Assembly: GCF_000620665.1 (NCBI RefSeq) | Contig: NZ_KK211162.1 | Location: 310,001 to 374,000 of the forward strand | DNA from: Sphingomonas sp. URHD0057 | GTDB lineage: Bacteria > Pseudomonadota > Alphaproteobacteria > Sphingomonadales > Sphingomonadaceae | DNA length: 64,000 bases | Direction: 5' to 3' | The notes under the pieces: generated by a model | Database searches by the model: none | The model's input: the letters and a program-made list of their open reading frames with translations, nothing else | What the model was told of the DNA's origin: nothing | Shown here: in pieces, positions 52,788 to 63,221 of the stretch | Layout of the letters: each line of letters begins with the position of its first letter | Position numbering within the stretch: the stretch's first letter is position 1 | Position numbers and translations under genes: made by a program

Positions 52788-54785
52788 ATGAGCGGGCGGG
52801 GTTCAACGCGTATAGCCGCGCGGCTGCTGTGCGCGGCCGCCGTTTCCGCATTTGCGATCACTCCGGCCTTTGCTCAAAATCCGGCTGCGCAGCCGCCGCT
52901 CGTTCCCGACGCCGCCGAGCTCGACCCCAGCGCACCGCTCGATCCGATGCCCGACCTCGACGTCGCCTGGCCCGACCTCAACGCCAGGGACAGCACCGAG
53001 CCGGCACCGGCTGCCGACCAGAATGCCGCAACCGACGAGGGCAGCAGCGAAGTCCGCTACACGCTCGTCGTCGAGGGCCTGACCCCGATCGGCGACGCCG
53101 GAGACCTGCTTGCCGAGTTCCGCAAGCAGTCCGCGCTGGAGGCCGACCGCAAGGATCCGGCGAACAGTGCCCAGATCGGCCGCCGCTCGCGCGCCGACGC
53201 CGACCTCCTCGCCGAATTGCTGCGCAGCCAGGGCTATTACGATGCCGTGGTCGAGCCGAGGACCGAACGCGCCGGCGGCTTGCTCCGCGTCGTCCTCACT
53301 GCCGAGCCCGGCACCCAATATCATTTCGCATCGGTCAAGCTGCCGGGCCTGGAAGCCGCGGGCCCGGAAGACCAGGCGAAGCTCCGCGCGGCGTTCGGGG
53401 TCGGCGCCGGCGACCCGGTCATTGCCCAGGACGTCATTTCGGGCGGCGCTGCGCTCATGGTCGCCCTGGGCGAGCAAGGGTTCGCCGAGGCGAAGATCGG
53501 CGAGCAGGACATCGAGATCAACCACCAGACGCATCTCGCGACGCTGAGCCTGCCCGTCGATCCGGGTCCGGTCGCACGCTTCGGTCAGATCCGCGTGTCG
53601 GGAAAGCCGCCGTTCAGCGCGCGCCACATCGCGACGATCGCGCGCTTCAAGTCGGGATCCCCGTTCAGGCGCTCCAAGATCGAGGACCTGCGCCGTGCGC
53701 TGATCGCCACCGGGCTCGTTTCGGTCGCGGAAATCCGTGTCGTTCCGGTCAACGGCGGCCGCACGGTCGACCTCGCGGTCCGCCTCGAGCCGGCGCCGCA
53801 GCACACCATCGCCGGGGAGCTCGGTTACGGGACGGGGCAGGGCGCTCGCCTCGAAGCCAGCTGGACCGACCGCAATTTCTTCAATCCCGAAGGGGCGCTG
53901 ACCCTCCGCGCGATTGGCGGCACCCGGGAGCAGCTGGCGGGCGTGCAGTTCCGCCGAAGCAATTTCCTCCGGCGCGACCAGGTGCTGAACCTGCAGGCCT
54001 CGGCCTCGCACCAGAATTTCGACGCCTACGAAGCGCGCACGATCCTCCTCGCCGGCAATATCGAGCGCCAGAGCAATTTCATCTGGCAAAAGAAGTGGAC
54101 GTGGACGGCGGGCGGCGAGCTGTTGGCGACAGACGAGCGCGGCGTCTTCAGCAGCGCCGGCCTCAAGGACACGCGCACTTTCCTCATTGCTGCTGTGCCG
54201 GCGAGCCTCGGCTACGACGGCAGCGACAGCCTGCTCGATCCGACCCGCGGGTTTCGCCTCAGCGGCCGGATCAGCCCGGAGATTTCGGCGCATGGTGGCA
54301 AGTTCGCCTATGGCCGCGTGCAGCTCGACGCCAGCGCCTATCACCCCGTGTCCGACCGCGTCGTCGCCGCCGGCCGGGTTCGGGTCGGCACGATCCTTGG
54401 CGCGTCCGCCTTCGACATTGCGCCCTCCCGCCGGTTCTACTCAGGGGGCGGCGGATCGGTTCGCGGCTACGGCTATCAGCGGCTTGGGCCCAAGGATGTC
54501 GACGGGGATCCGGTGGGCGGCCGGGGGCTCATGGAGTTCGCCGTAGAAGCCCGCATCCGCCTGAAGCAATTCGGCGGCAATTTTGGCCTCGTGCCCTTCT
54601 TCGACGGCGGCTCGCTGACCACCAAGGCCTTGCCCGACGTCAAGGACTGGCACTTCGCTGCCGGCGTCGGCGCCCGCTATTATTCGAGCTTCGGGCCGAT
54701 CCGCATCGATGTCGGCGTGCCGCTCAACCGCGAGAAAGGCGATGGCCCGCTCGCCGTCACCGTGTCGCTCGGCCAGGCCTTTTAG
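52788..54785 (+). CDS. tamA: Outer membrane protein TamA (Omp85 family)
   Basis: 665 residues with a signal peptide (cleavage at AFAQ). Three POTRA domains span ~residues 80-330, followed by an Omp85 16-strand barrel ending in TVSLGQAF with the terminal Phe expected of BAM substrates. TamA acts with TamB in building or feeding the outer membrane. The tamB start follows one base after the stop region. Confidence 0.92.
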   Translation: MSGRGSTRIAARLLCAAAVSAFAITPAFAQNPAAQPPLVPDAAELDPSAPLDPMPDLDVAWPDLNARDSTEPAPAADQNAATDEGSSEVRYTLVVEGLTPIGDAGDLLAEFRKQSALEADRKDPANSAQIGRRSRADADLLAELLRSQGYYDAVVEPRTERAGGLLRVVLTAEPGTQYHFASVKLPGLEAAGPEDQAKLRAAFGVGAGDPVIAQDVISGGAALMVALGEQGFAEAKIGEQDIEINHQTHLATLSLPVDPGPVARFGQIRVSGKPPFSARHIATIARFKSGSPFRRSKIEDLRRALIATGLVSVAEIRVVPVNGGRTVDLAVRLEPAPQHTIAGELGYGTGQGARLEASWTDRNFFNPEGALTLRAIGGTREQLAGVQFRRSNFLRRDQVLNLQASASHQNFDAYEARTILLAGNIERQSNFIWQKKWTWTAGGELLATDERGVFSSAGLKDTRTFLIAAVPASLGYDGSDSLLDPTRGFRLSGRISPEISAHGGKFAYGRVQLDASAYHPVSDRVVAAGRVRVGTILGASAFDIAPSRRFYSGGGGSVRGYGYQRLGPKDVDGDPVGGRGLMEFAVEARIRLKQFGGNFGLVPFFDGGSLTTKALPDVKDWHFAAGVGARYYSSFGPIRIDVGVPLNREKGDGPLAVTVSLGQAF

Positions 54786-54786
54786 G

Positions 54787-57700
54787 ATGGCCGAAGCCGT
54801 GGCAACCGCCGAAGGGTCCGGACCGCCCCGGCGAAAGCTTCGCCGCGACTGGCCGCGGCGGTTGCTCAATGAGCTGTTCGCAGCCTTCATCGCGCTTCTG
54901 TTCCTGTTGGCTGGAGCGCTGGTCCTGCTCGATAGCGCGCCGGGGCACCGCTTCATCGTCGACCGGCTGGGGAGATTCGAAACCGCGTCCGGCCTGAACA
55001 TCCGCATCGGCCGGATCGACGGCTCGATCTTCGGCAAGTCGCAACTAAGAAACGTCCGGGTTTCGGACACCCGCGGCGTGTTCTTGACCTCGCCCAACAT
55101 CAAGCTCGACTGGACCCCGGGCGCGTGGCTGTACAACAAACTGTCGATCGACAGCGTGACCGCGGACCGGGTGATGCTGATCCGCCTGCCCAAGCTCAAG
55201 CCGAGCACCACAAAGGGTCCCATCCTCCCCGGCTTCGATATCCACGTCGGCGAACTTCGCGTCGATCGGCTCGACATCGGCAAGGAAGTCGGCGGTGCGC
55301 CGCGAAGCGGAAGCCTGCGCGGCAAGGCCGACGTCCACTCCGGACGAGCGCTTGTGGAGCTTTCCGCCAACCTCAACGGCGGCGGCGATCACATCACCTT
55401 TCACCTCGACGCGGAGCCCGATCGCAACAGGTTCGATCTCGCTGCCCACGTGACCGCGCCGGCGAACGGGCTGGTTCCGGCGATGATCGGCGTTGGCCAC
55501 GCGATGACGCTCGACATCGGCGGCGCGGGCAGCTGGACGCGGTGGCGGGGTACGGCAGGGCTCGACCTCTCCGGCCGTCCAACGGCGCGGCTTGCGCTCG
55601 GTGTCGATAGCGGGCGCTATCGCTTGCAAGGCAAGTGGCGGCCGGGGCCATTCCTCAAGGGCAAGCTCCAGCGGCTCACCGTTCCGCTGGTCGACATCCG
55701 CGGCGACGCGACGCTGAAGGACCGCATCCTGGACGGCCGGCTGATCGCCGCCACGCCGGAGCTTCGCGCGATTGCGCGCGGCGCGCTCGATCTCGCCGAG
55801 AACCGCTTCCAGGCGCTCCGGCTCGGGGTCGATTTGCTGAAACCCTCGGCGCTGTTCCCCAACATGACCGGCAAAAGCGTCCGCATGGTGTGGACCCTCG
55901 ACGGCCCGTTCTCGACCGCCGATTATTCCTGCCGCCTGACCTCGCCGCACGTTCAGTTCGACGACACCGGCTTCGATCAGTTGCGCGCGGAAGGGCGTGG
56001 GCGCCTGTCCCCGTGGCCGATGCGCGTGCCCATCCGCCTCAGCGCGCGCGCAATCACCGGCATCGGGGACGTCGGCGGGGCAATGCTCGCCAACCCCCGG
56101 ATCGAAGGCTGGCTGACGGTGACGCCGAAGCTGGTGCGCGGCGATGGCCTCAGGCTCAGCAGCGCCAAATGGACGGGCAAGATCTCGCTGCTGATCGACC
56201 TCGTGACCGGCCGCTTCGACGTCACTCTGTCGGGGGAGATGCAGCGCTATCTCATTCCCGGGCTCGGCATCGTCGACGTCATCACCGACCTCAAGGTGGT
56301 TCCCGGACCCAACAACAGGGGTTCGCACGTCACCGGCACCGCCAAGGCCTGGGTCCGCCGGCTCGACAACAGCTTTTTCCGCGATCTTACGGGCGGGCTG
56401 CCGTGGCTGACCACGAACCTCGAGCGAGGCAATGACGGGGTCGTTCATTTCAGCAATCTGCAGATTTACTCGCCCAAGCTTCGGCTTTCCGGTGCCGGGA
56501 AGCGCAATCGTGACGGGACGTTCCACATCGTCGCGAGCGGGCGCCAGGCTAAATATGGTCCACTGAGGCTAGTTCTCGACGGGCACATCGAGCGCCCGAG
56601 GATAGACCTGTTCCTCGAGCATCCGAACGAGGCGATGGGCATACGCGCCATGCACCTGTTGCTCGTGCCGAGCGCGGCCGGCTTCGATTATCGGGCGAGC
56701 GGCGGATCGAAGCTCGGTCCGTTCACCAGCAACGGCCGCATCCTGCTGCCGCAGAACGGCGCGGCCACCATCTCCATCGCTGCGCTCGATGCCGGCGGCG
56801 CGCACGCCAGCGGCGATCTCCGATCCGACCCTGGTGGGTTCACGGGACGGCTGATCCTCGCCAACGGCACGCTCGGAGGCGCGCTCGACTTCGCTCCAGC
56901 GAGCGGTGCGCAACGGATCGACGCCCACCTCACCGCCAACGGCGCTCACTTCCAAGATGCCTTCAGCGTGCGCAGCGGCAGCATCGACGGCACCATCATC
57001 CTCGCCGATGAGCGCACCACCATCGACGGCGTGATCGACGCGCGCGGGACTGACGCCGGCGGCATCACGCTCGCCCGCCTCACCGCCAACGCCAAATTGG
57101 TCAACGGGAGCGGCCAGGTGCGCGCGGCCTTCGCCGGCCGGCGCGGCGCCGCCTTCGCCTTCTCGACCCTCGCCGACATCACCCCGGATGCGATCCGCCT
57201 GACCGGGAGTGGACGGATCGAGCGCCAGCCGCTGGTGCTCAACCAGGCGGCGGTGCTGACCCGTTCGGGCGACGGCTGGGCGCTGGCTCCGACCAACCTC
57301 AGCTTTGCGGGTGGGACCGCGACCGTGTCGGGCCAAAGCGGCTCGCGACCGGAAGTTCACGCCCAGCTCATGGGCATGCCGCTCGAAGTGCTCGACCTCG
57401 CCTGGCCCGGCCTCGACCTGTCCGGATCAGCGACCGGCCGTCTCGATTACGCCTGGAAGAGCAATCGCAGCGGCCGCATCGATCTCAAGGTCCGCGGCCT
57501 CAGCCGCGCCGGTCTGGTGTTCGCGTCCAAGCCGATCGATGTCGGCATCGCCGCGATCGTCAACGGCAACCAGGCCGGGCTTCGCGCGGTTGCCGCCAGC
57601 TCCGGGTCGGTCATCGGCCGGGCGCAGGCGCGCTTCGCGCCGCTCGGCGGCGGCCCCCTGGTCGCGGAGCTGATGAATGCGCCGTTGTTCGCCCAATTGC

Positions 57701-58959
57701 GCTACACCGGCCCCGCCGACACTTTGTGGCGCCTGTCGGGGACCGAGGTGATCGACCTGTCCGGCCCGCTCGCGGTCGGCGCCGACATCGGCGGCCGCCT
57801 GGCCGCGCCGGTGATCCGCGGCTCGCTGAAGACGCAGAACGCCCGCCTCGAAAGCGCCGTCACCGGCATGGTTATCGACCAGTTGGTGAGCCAGGCGCGC
57901 TTCTCCGGCCCGCAGCTGATCTTTTCACAGATCTCGGGCCGGACGTCCGGCGGCGGCTCGCTGACCGGCACCGGCAGCGTCACCTTCGCCGGGGGCAAGA
58001 CCGCGCTGAACCTGTCGTTCAACGCGAACCAGGCATTGCTTCTCAATCGCGACGACATCGCCGCGCGCGTCACCGGACCGTTGAAGATCAACTCCGCGGG
58101 CAATGGCGGCACGATCTCGGGCGACCTCAAGCTCGACAAGGGCCGCTTCCAGCTCGGCCGCGCCAGCGCCGCCGCTTCGGTGCCGCAGCTCAACGTGCGC
58201 GAGCAAGGCCTCGATCCGGAGGACGTGATCGAGGTCGCCGATCTTCATCCATGGAAGCTCGACATCGACCTAACCGGCCGCGATTTGCAGGTCGTCGGCC
58301 TCGGCATCAACAGCCGCTGGACGACCAATTTGAAGATCGGCGGCCTGGCCGATGCGCCGCGCTTCACCGGCCGCGCGGACCTCGTCCGCGGCGACTATGA
58401 TTTCGCCGGACGCAACTTCAAGCTCGACCGCGGCGTGATCCGCTTCCGCGGCGAGAGCCCGCCCGATCCCCAGCTCGACATTCACGCCCAGGCGCAGGTC
58501 CAGGGCCTCGATGCCAGCGTGCTGGTCCAGGGGACCGGCCTCAAGCCGGAGATCACCTTCGCCAGCTCGCCGCCCCTGCCGCAGGACGAGCTTCTGTCGC
58601 GCATCCTGTTCGGCACTTCGATCACCAACCTGTCGGCGCCGGAGGCGCTTCAGCTCGCCTCGGCGGTCGCGGCATTGCAGTCCGGCTCGGGCAGCCTCGA
58701 TCCGATCAACGCGCTCCGTCGCGCGGTCGGCCTCGATCGCCTGCGCATCGTCCCCGCCGACGTCGCGACCGGCCAGAAGACGTCGATCGCCGCCGGCAAA
58801 TACATCACGCGCAGATTGTTCGTCGAAGTGGTGACCGACGGTCAGGGCTACTCGGCGACGCGCGTCGAATATCAAATGACCCGGTGGCTCTCGCTACTGT
58901 CGACCGTATCGACGATCGGCCGATCGAGCGCGAGCGTGCGCGTGTCGAAGGACTATTGA
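54787..58959 (+). CDS. tamB: Inner-membrane-anchored TamB (AsmA-like)
   Basis: 1390 residues. A membrane anchor (~residues 35-55, FAAFIALLFLLAGALVLLD) precedes a long beta-rich AsmA-like body. The C-terminal TamB domain has GNGGTISGDLKLDKGRFQLGRA, DPQLDIHAQAQVQG and SSPPLPQDELLSRILFG. It spans the periplasm from inner membrane to TamA and likely carries phospholipid. Start is one base past the tamA stop, giving a tamAB operon. Confidence 0.93.
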   Translation: MAEAVATAEGSGPPRRKLRRDWPRRLLNELFAAFIALLFLLAGALVLLDSAPGHRFIVDRLGRFETASGLNIRIGRIDGSIFGKSQLRNVRVSDTRGVFLTSPNIKLDWTPGAWLYNKLSIDSVTADRVMLIRLPKLKPSTTKGPILPGFDIHVGELRVDRLDIGKEVGGAPRSGSLRGKADVHSGRALVELSANLNGGGDHITFHLDAEPDRNRFDLAAHVTAPANGLVPAMIGVGHAMTLDIGGAGSWTRWRGTAGLDLSGRPTARLALGVDSGRYRLQGKWRPGPFLKGKLQRLTVPLVDIRGDATLKDRILDGRLIAATPELRAIARGALDLAENRFQALRLGVDLLKPSALFPNMTGKSVRMVWTLDGPFSTADYSCRLTSPHVQFDDTGFDQLRAEGRGRLSPWPMRVPIRLSARAITGIGDVGGAMLANPRIEGWLTVTPKLVRGDGLRLSSAKWTGKISLLIDLVTGRFDVTLSGEMQRYLIPGLGIVDVITDLKVVPGPNNRGSHVTGTAKAWVRRLDNSFFRDLTGGLPWLTTNLERGNDGVVHFSNLQIYSPKLRLSGAGKRNRDGTFHIVASGRQAKYGPLRLVLDGHIERPRIDLFLEHPNEAMGIRAMHLLLVPSAAGFDYRASGGSKLGPFTSNGRILLPQNGAATISIAALDAGGAHASGDLRSDPGGFTGRLILANGTLGGALDFAPASGAQRIDAHLTANGAHFQDAFSVRSGSIDGTIILADERTTIDGVIDARGTDAGGITLARLTANAKLVNGSGQVRAAFAGRRGAAFAFSTLADITPDAIRLTGSGRIERQPLVLNQAAVLTRSGDGWALAPTNLSFAGGTATVSGQSGSRPEVHAQLMGMPLEVLDLAWPGLDLSGSATGRLDYAWKSNRSGRIDLKVRGLSRAGLVFASKPIDVGIAAIVNGNQAGLRAVAASSGSVIGRAQARFAPLGGGPLVAELMNAPLFAQLRYTGPADTLWRLSGTEVIDLSGPLAVGADIGGRLAAPVIRGSLKTQNARLESAVTGMVIDQLVSQARFSGPQLIFSQISGRTSGGGSLTGTGSVTFAGGKTALNLSFNANQALLLNRDDIAARVTGPLKINSAGNGGTISGDLKLDKGRFQLGRASAAASVPQLNVREQGLDPEDVIEVADLHPWKLDIDLTGRDLQVVGLGINSRWTTNLKIGGLADAPRFTGRADLVRGDYDFAGRNFKLDRGVIRFRGESPPDPQLDIHAQAQVQGLDASVLVQGTGLKPEITFASSPPLPQDELLSRILFGTSITNLSAPEALQLASAVAALQSGSGSLDPINALRRAVGLDRLRIVPADVATGQKTSIAAGKYITRRLFVEVVTDGQGYSATRVEYQMTRWLSLLSTVSTIGRSSASVRVSKDY

Positions 58960-58961
58960 GC

Positions 58962-59035
58962 CGTCATTGCGAGCCGCGCAGCGGCGCGGCAATCCAGTTG
59001 CGCCGATGGATTGCTTCGCTACGCTCGCAATGACG
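58962..59035 (+). repeat. CATTGCGAG-type palindromic repeat, copy C
   Basis: 74 bases with ends CGTCATTGCGAG / CTCGCAATGACG and inner GGCAATCCA / TGGATTGC. Same orientation as copy B. It lies 2 bases after the tamB stop, where it may protect the tamAB message or end transcription. Confidence 0.88.
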
Positions 59036-59054
59036 ACGAGCATGGGGGACGAGC

Positions 59055-60515
59055 ATGAAGAACTGGAACGTCCGCAAGGCCATCACTCCGGCCGAGGCCA
59101 TTCCCGAATCCGAGCGCCTTCACCGGTCGTTGTCGTGGCCGCATCTGGTCGCCCTTGGCGTCGGCGCCATCGTTGGAACGGGCATTCTCACGCTGACGGG
59201 CGTCGGCGCGGACCGTGCCGGCCCCGCGGTGCTCATCAGCTTCTGTATTGCCGGACTGATCTGTGCCGGGGCTGCCCTTTGCTATGCCGAAATGTCGACA
59301 AGCATCCCGGCGTCCGGGAGTGCGTACACATATTCCTATACCGTGCTTGGCGAGGGCTTCGCGTGGATCGTCGGCTGGAGCCTGATCCTTGAATATTCGC
59401 TGGTCGTTTCCACGGTCGCGGTCGGGTGGGCCGGCTATGCCAACGATGCGCTCAGGCACATCGGGCTAGCGCTTCCGGGCGCTCTGACTCATGGACCGAC
59501 CCTCGCTGGGCAACAATGCGGCGGCTCGGTTCAACAGGCATCTTTTGGCATCAATATCCTGGCCGTGGTCATCATCGCCGCCGTTGCGACCCTGCTTAAT
59601 TTCGGAACGCGCGAAAGCGCACGGATCAACACCGGGCTGGTCGTTCTGAAACTTGCCACGCTATCGTTGTTCGTCATCGTCGCTCTGCCCTATTTCAACG
59701 CTGCGAACCTTCATCCGTTTGCACCGCATGGATTTTTCAGCACGCCGGGCGCGTGCGGGCGGCCCTACGGAGTGATGCCGGCGGCAGCGATCATCTTTTT
59801 CGCCTTCTACGGCTTTGACGCCATTTCCACCGCAGCGGAGGAAGCCAAGAACCCGGAGCGGGACCTTGCGATCGGAATCGTGGGTTCAATGGTGGCATGC
59901 ACCCTCATCTATTTGATCGTTGCTGCCGCCGCCGTGGGCGCGGTTCATTATACCAAGTTCGCAAACAGCCCCGAGCCGCTCGCGCTGATCCTGCGCGAGG
60001 CCGGGCAGGGTCGAGTTGCAACGATCGTTTCCGCGGGAGCGGTGATCGCGCTGCCGACGGTGATTCTCGCATTCCTCTACGGGCAAAGCCGCATTTTCCT
60101 GGTGATGGCGCGCGACGGCTTCTTCCCGAAGAGTTTCTCCACGATCTGGAAAAGCCGGGGCACCCCGGCGCGGATTACGACAGCAACGGCGGCTATCGTG
60201 GCAATTATCGCTGCGGTGACTCCGATCGACGTCATCGCCTCGCTTGCGAACGCGGGCACCTTGTGCGCGTTCGTCGCTGTCGCGGTGTGCGTCCTGGTTC
60301 GCAGACGTCGCGATCCGGACGCCAATCGGCCGTTCCGGACACCGCTCGCGTGGATCGTCGCTCCGCTCACAATTCTTGGCTGTGTTTACCTGTTCACCAA
60401 TCTGTCGAGGCTCACGATCACGTTTTTCCTGACCTGGAACGTCGTCGGGCTGTTCGTTTACTTCGTCTTCGCGTCGCGGAGCGCTCACCGGACCCGTAGC
60501 GCCTCCGGTGCCTAG
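59055..60515 (+). CDS. Amino acid permease, APC superfamily
   Basis: 486 residues with ~12 membrane helices. The N-terminal helix has the APC motif GVGAIVGTGILTLTG, and GFDAISTAAEEAKNPERDLAIGI is the conserved loop of cationic-type permeases. Likely imports amino acids by proton symport. It overlaps the next gene (GTG within its last 8 bases), so the two transporters are coupled. Confidence 0.9.
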   Translation: MKNWNVRKAITPAEAIPESERLHRSLSWPHLVALGVGAIVGTGILTLTGVGADRAGPAVLISFCIAGLICAGAALCYAEMSTSIPASGSAYTYSYTVLGEGFAWIVGWSLILEYSLVVSTVAVGWAGYANDALRHIGLALPGALTHGPTLAGQQCGGSVQQASFGINILAVVIIAAVATLLNFGTRESARINTGLVVLKLATLSLFVIVALPYFNAANLHPFAPHGFFSTPGACGRPYGVMPAAAIIFFAFYGFDAISTAAEEAKNPERDLAIGIVGSMVACTLIYLIVAAAAVGAVHYTKFANSPEPLALILREAGQGRVATIVSAGAVIALPTVILAFLYGQSRIFLVMARDGFFPKSFSTIWKSRGTPARITTATAAIVAIIAAVTPIDVIASLANAGTLCAFVAVAVCVLVRRRRDPDANRPFRTPLAWIVAPLTILGCVYLFTNLSRLTITFFLTWNVVGLFVYFVFASRSAHRTRSASGA

Positions 60516-61794
60516 GGCAGGGACGCCGCCGATCGGCCGCATCAAGAGCATCGTCGGCGGCTCAGCGGGCAATCTCGTCGAATGGTATGACTGGTACGCT
60601 TATTCGGCGCTGACGATCTATTTCGCGCCGGTCTTCTTCCCCAAGGAGGACAAGACCGCGCAATTGCTCAGCGCCGCGGCGATCTTCGCCGTGGGCTTCC
60701 TGATGCGCCCGATCGGCGCCTGGCTGATGGGCATTTATTCGGATCGCCACGGGCGGAGGTCGGGGCTCGCTTTGTCGGTCGCGTTGATGGCCGGCGGCTC
60801 GCTGCTGATCGCGGTGTCACCGACCTATGCGCGGGCGGGCGCGCTGGCGCCCGTGGTGCTGGTCGTCGCCCGCATGCTCCAGGGGCTGTCGGTGGGCGGC
60901 GAATATGGCGCCAGTGCGACCTATCTGTCGGAGATGGCGCTGCGCGACCGCCGCGCCTTCTGGTCGAGCTTTCAGTATTTCACCTTGATCGGCGGCCAGT
61001 TGCTGGCGCTCGCGGTGGTCGTCGTCCTTCAAACCGCGATGCCCGAAGCGGGCCTGCAGGAATGGGGCTGGCGGCTAGCCTTCGGCGTCGGCGCCCTGCT
61101 GGCGATCGGCGTTTACATCCTCCGCACGCGGCTCGCCGAGACTCAATCCTTCACCCGCCAGTCGCGCGATCGTCAACGGTCGAGCGTGATCGGCCTGTGG
61201 CGGCAGCACCCGCGCGAGTTCCTGATCGTCGCGGCAATCAGCGGCGGCGGCTCGGCCGCCTTCTATGCCTACACGACCTACATGCAGAAGTTCCTCGTCA
61301 ACACGAGCGGCTTCTCGCGCTCGTCCGCCACCGAGATCATGACCGTCGCGCTGGTGGTGTTCATGCTGATCCAGCCCCTGTGGGGAATGGCGGCCGATCG
61401 CTGGGGGCGGAAGCGGGTCCTTTATGTCTTCGGGTTCGGCGGAGTGCTGCTCTCGGTGCCCATTTTCACCGCCATCAGCCGCGCGGAAACGCCGGCCGTG
61501 GCGCTCGGCCTGGTGCTCGTGCCCCTGCTCTTGCTCGGGGCCTACACGTCGATCAGCGGGCTCATCAAAGCCGAGCTGTTTCCAGCGCACATCCGAACCC
61601 TGGGAGTCGCGCTGCCCTATGCCGTCGGCAACACGATCTTCGGTGGGACGGCGGAATATGTGGCGCTGTGGTTCAAGCAGGCGGGCGCGGAAAGCGGCTT
61701 CTACTGGTACCTCACCGCGATCATCGGGATGGCGGCGATCGGCTTCGTGATGCTGCCGGAAACCAAGACCGCCAGCCTGATCGAGGAAGATTGA
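60508..61794 (+). CDS. MFS transporter, metabolite:H+ symporter (MHS) family
   Basis: 428 residues with 12 helices. The start GGSAGNLVEWYDWYAYS and the motif IYSDRHGRRSGL are typical of the MHS family (KgtP, ProP, ShiA). Likely imports a dicarboxylate, osmolyte or aromatic acid; the substrate cannot be told. Starts with GTG at 60508 and overlaps the APC gene by 8 bases and the next gene by one base. Confidence 0.87.
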   Translation: MPRAGTPPIGRIKSIVGGSAGNLVEWYDWYAYSALTIYFAPVFFPKEDKTAQLLSAAAIFAVGFLMRPIGAWLMGIYSDRHGRRSGLALSVALMAGGSLLIAVSPTYARAGALAPVVLVVARMLQGLSVGGEYGASATYLSEMALRDRRAFWSSFQYFTLIGGQLLALAVVVVLQTAMPEAGLQEWGWRLAFGVGALLAIGVYILRTRLAETQSFTRQSRDRQRSSVIGLWRQHPREFLIVAAISGGGSAAFYAYTTYMQKFLVNTSGFSRSSATEIMTVALVVFMLIQPLWGMAADRWGRKRVLYVFGFGGVLLSVPIFTAISRAETPAVALGLVLVPLLLLGAYTSISGLIKAELFPAHIRTLGVALPYAVGNTIFGGTAEYVALWFKQAGAESGFYWYLTAIIGMAAIGFVMLPETKTASLIEED

Positions 61795-63221
61795 TGGAAC
61801 AGGCAAAGCGGCCCGACGCCGGCCCGTTCTATCTGTCGGCGGTGTTCGCCCTGCTGCTGGTGCCCGCCGCGCTCGGCAGCTCGCAGACGATCTTCAACGA
61901 CGGCGACGTCAGCTGGCACATCGCCACCGGCCAGTGGATTCTCGACCACCGCACGATTCCAACGACCGATCCTTTCTCCTTCACCTGGGCAGGAAAGCCG
62001 TGGGTCGCGATCGAGTGGTTGGCGGAGAGCCTCTACGCATCCGCCTACCGGCTTGGCGGCTACAGCGGCGTTGCTGCGCTGGTGACCGCGGCCTTGATGG
62101 CCCTCCACGCGATCGTGTTCCTGAACGCCGCCAGGTTCTTGCGGTCGTGGAGCGCGATCGGCGCAGTTGTCGCGATGGACGTGGTCCTGATCCCGATGAT
62201 GCTGGCCCGGCCGCATTTGCTCACCTGGCCGCTGCTCGCGCTGTGGACGTGGCTGATGATGCGCGCCCGCGAGCGCGATTCCGCGCCTCCACTTGCGGCG
62301 GCGCTGATCATGACCCCGTGGGCGAACCTCCATGGCGGCTTCGTGTTCGGACTGCTGATCGCCGCGCTGTTCGGATTTGAGGCGCTGATGGCGGCGCCCG
62401 ACCGCATGCGCGTGGTCCGCCAGTGGGGCTTGTTCGGGCTGGCCTGCGCGCTGGCGGTGTGCATCAACGGCAACGGGCTCGAAGGGGTAGTTCATCCGGT
62501 TCGCTTCACCGGCTTGAAGATGCTTCCGTTCATCGACGAGTGGAAGCCGTCGAGCCTCTCGGCCACGCCGGTGTTCTTTGTCGTGCTGGCATTGACGCTG
62601 GCGTTGATCGCCTGGAAGCGGCCGCGGCTGCCGTGGGTTCGCTGGCTGTTGCTTGGTGGAATGCTCGGCCTGGCCCTGCTCCAGGTCCGGCATCAGGCGA
62701 TGCTTGCGATCATCGCGGCGGTCATCCTGCCGCAAGGCTTCGCACGAGGGGCCGAAGTCTCGCTGGAGGCGGAGCGCCGGCGGGTGATGCGGCTCGCGTT
62801 GCCGGCGATGCTGGCACTGGTCGCGGTTCGCGCAGTGATGCCGATGCAGCTGCCGGACAATGAAGCCAATCCGTGGAAACTGATCGCCGCAGTGCCGGCC
62901 GACCTCCGCTCGCAGCCCGTGTTGAACGCATATTCGATGGGCGGGCCGCTGATCCTGTCGGGCATTCGGCCCTATGTCGACGGTCGCGGCGACATGTACG
63001 GCGATGAACTGGTCCTCGACTATGTTCGGATCATCCGCGGGAACAGTTCCGCGTTCGACGCCGCGGTCCGGCGGTGGAACATCCGCTGGGTGATCCTGTC
63101 GGACCAGAACCGAAAGTTGATCGCGGTGCTTGATGGGTCGCCGGACTGGCGTCGGCTCTATCGGGACAAGGTTGGCGTGATCTACGTTCGGCGGGCGGAC
63201 GCACAGCCTAGCGCTTCATGA
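61794..63221 (+). CDS. Polytopic membrane protein, GT-C glycosyltransferase-like
   Basis: 475 residues with ~10 helices in the first 350 residues and a soluble C-terminal part. The first external loop reads FNDGDVSWHIATGQWILD, then TIPTTDPFSFTW, the D-x-x-W-H pattern seen in GT-C-type membrane transferases and in uncharacterised bacterial families. Donor and acceptor unknown. It overlaps the MFS stop by one base and the convergent PilZ gene by 14 bases. Confidence 0.65.
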   Translation: MEQAKRPDAGPFYLSAVFALLLVPAALGSSQTIFNDGDVSWHIATGQWILDHRTIPTTDPFSFTWAGKPWVAIEWLAESLYASAYRLGGYSGVAALVTAALMALHAIVFLNAARFLRSWSAIGAVVAMDVVLIPMMLARPHLLTWPLLALWTWLMMRARERDSAPPLAAALIMTPWANLHGGFVFGLLIAALFGFEALMAAPDRMRVVRQWGLFGLACALAVCINGNGLEGVVHPVRFTGLKMLPFIDEWKPSSLSATPVFFVVLALTLALIAWKRPRLPWVRWLLLGGMLGLALLQVRHQAMLAIIAAVILPQGFARGAEVSLEAERRRVMRLALPAMLALVAVRAVMPMQLPDNEANPWKLIAAVPADLRSQPVLNAYSMGGPLILSGIRPYVDGRGDMYGDELVLDYVRIIRGNSSAFDAAVRRWNIRWVILSDQNRKLIAVLDGSPDWRRLYRDKVGVIYVRRADAQPSAS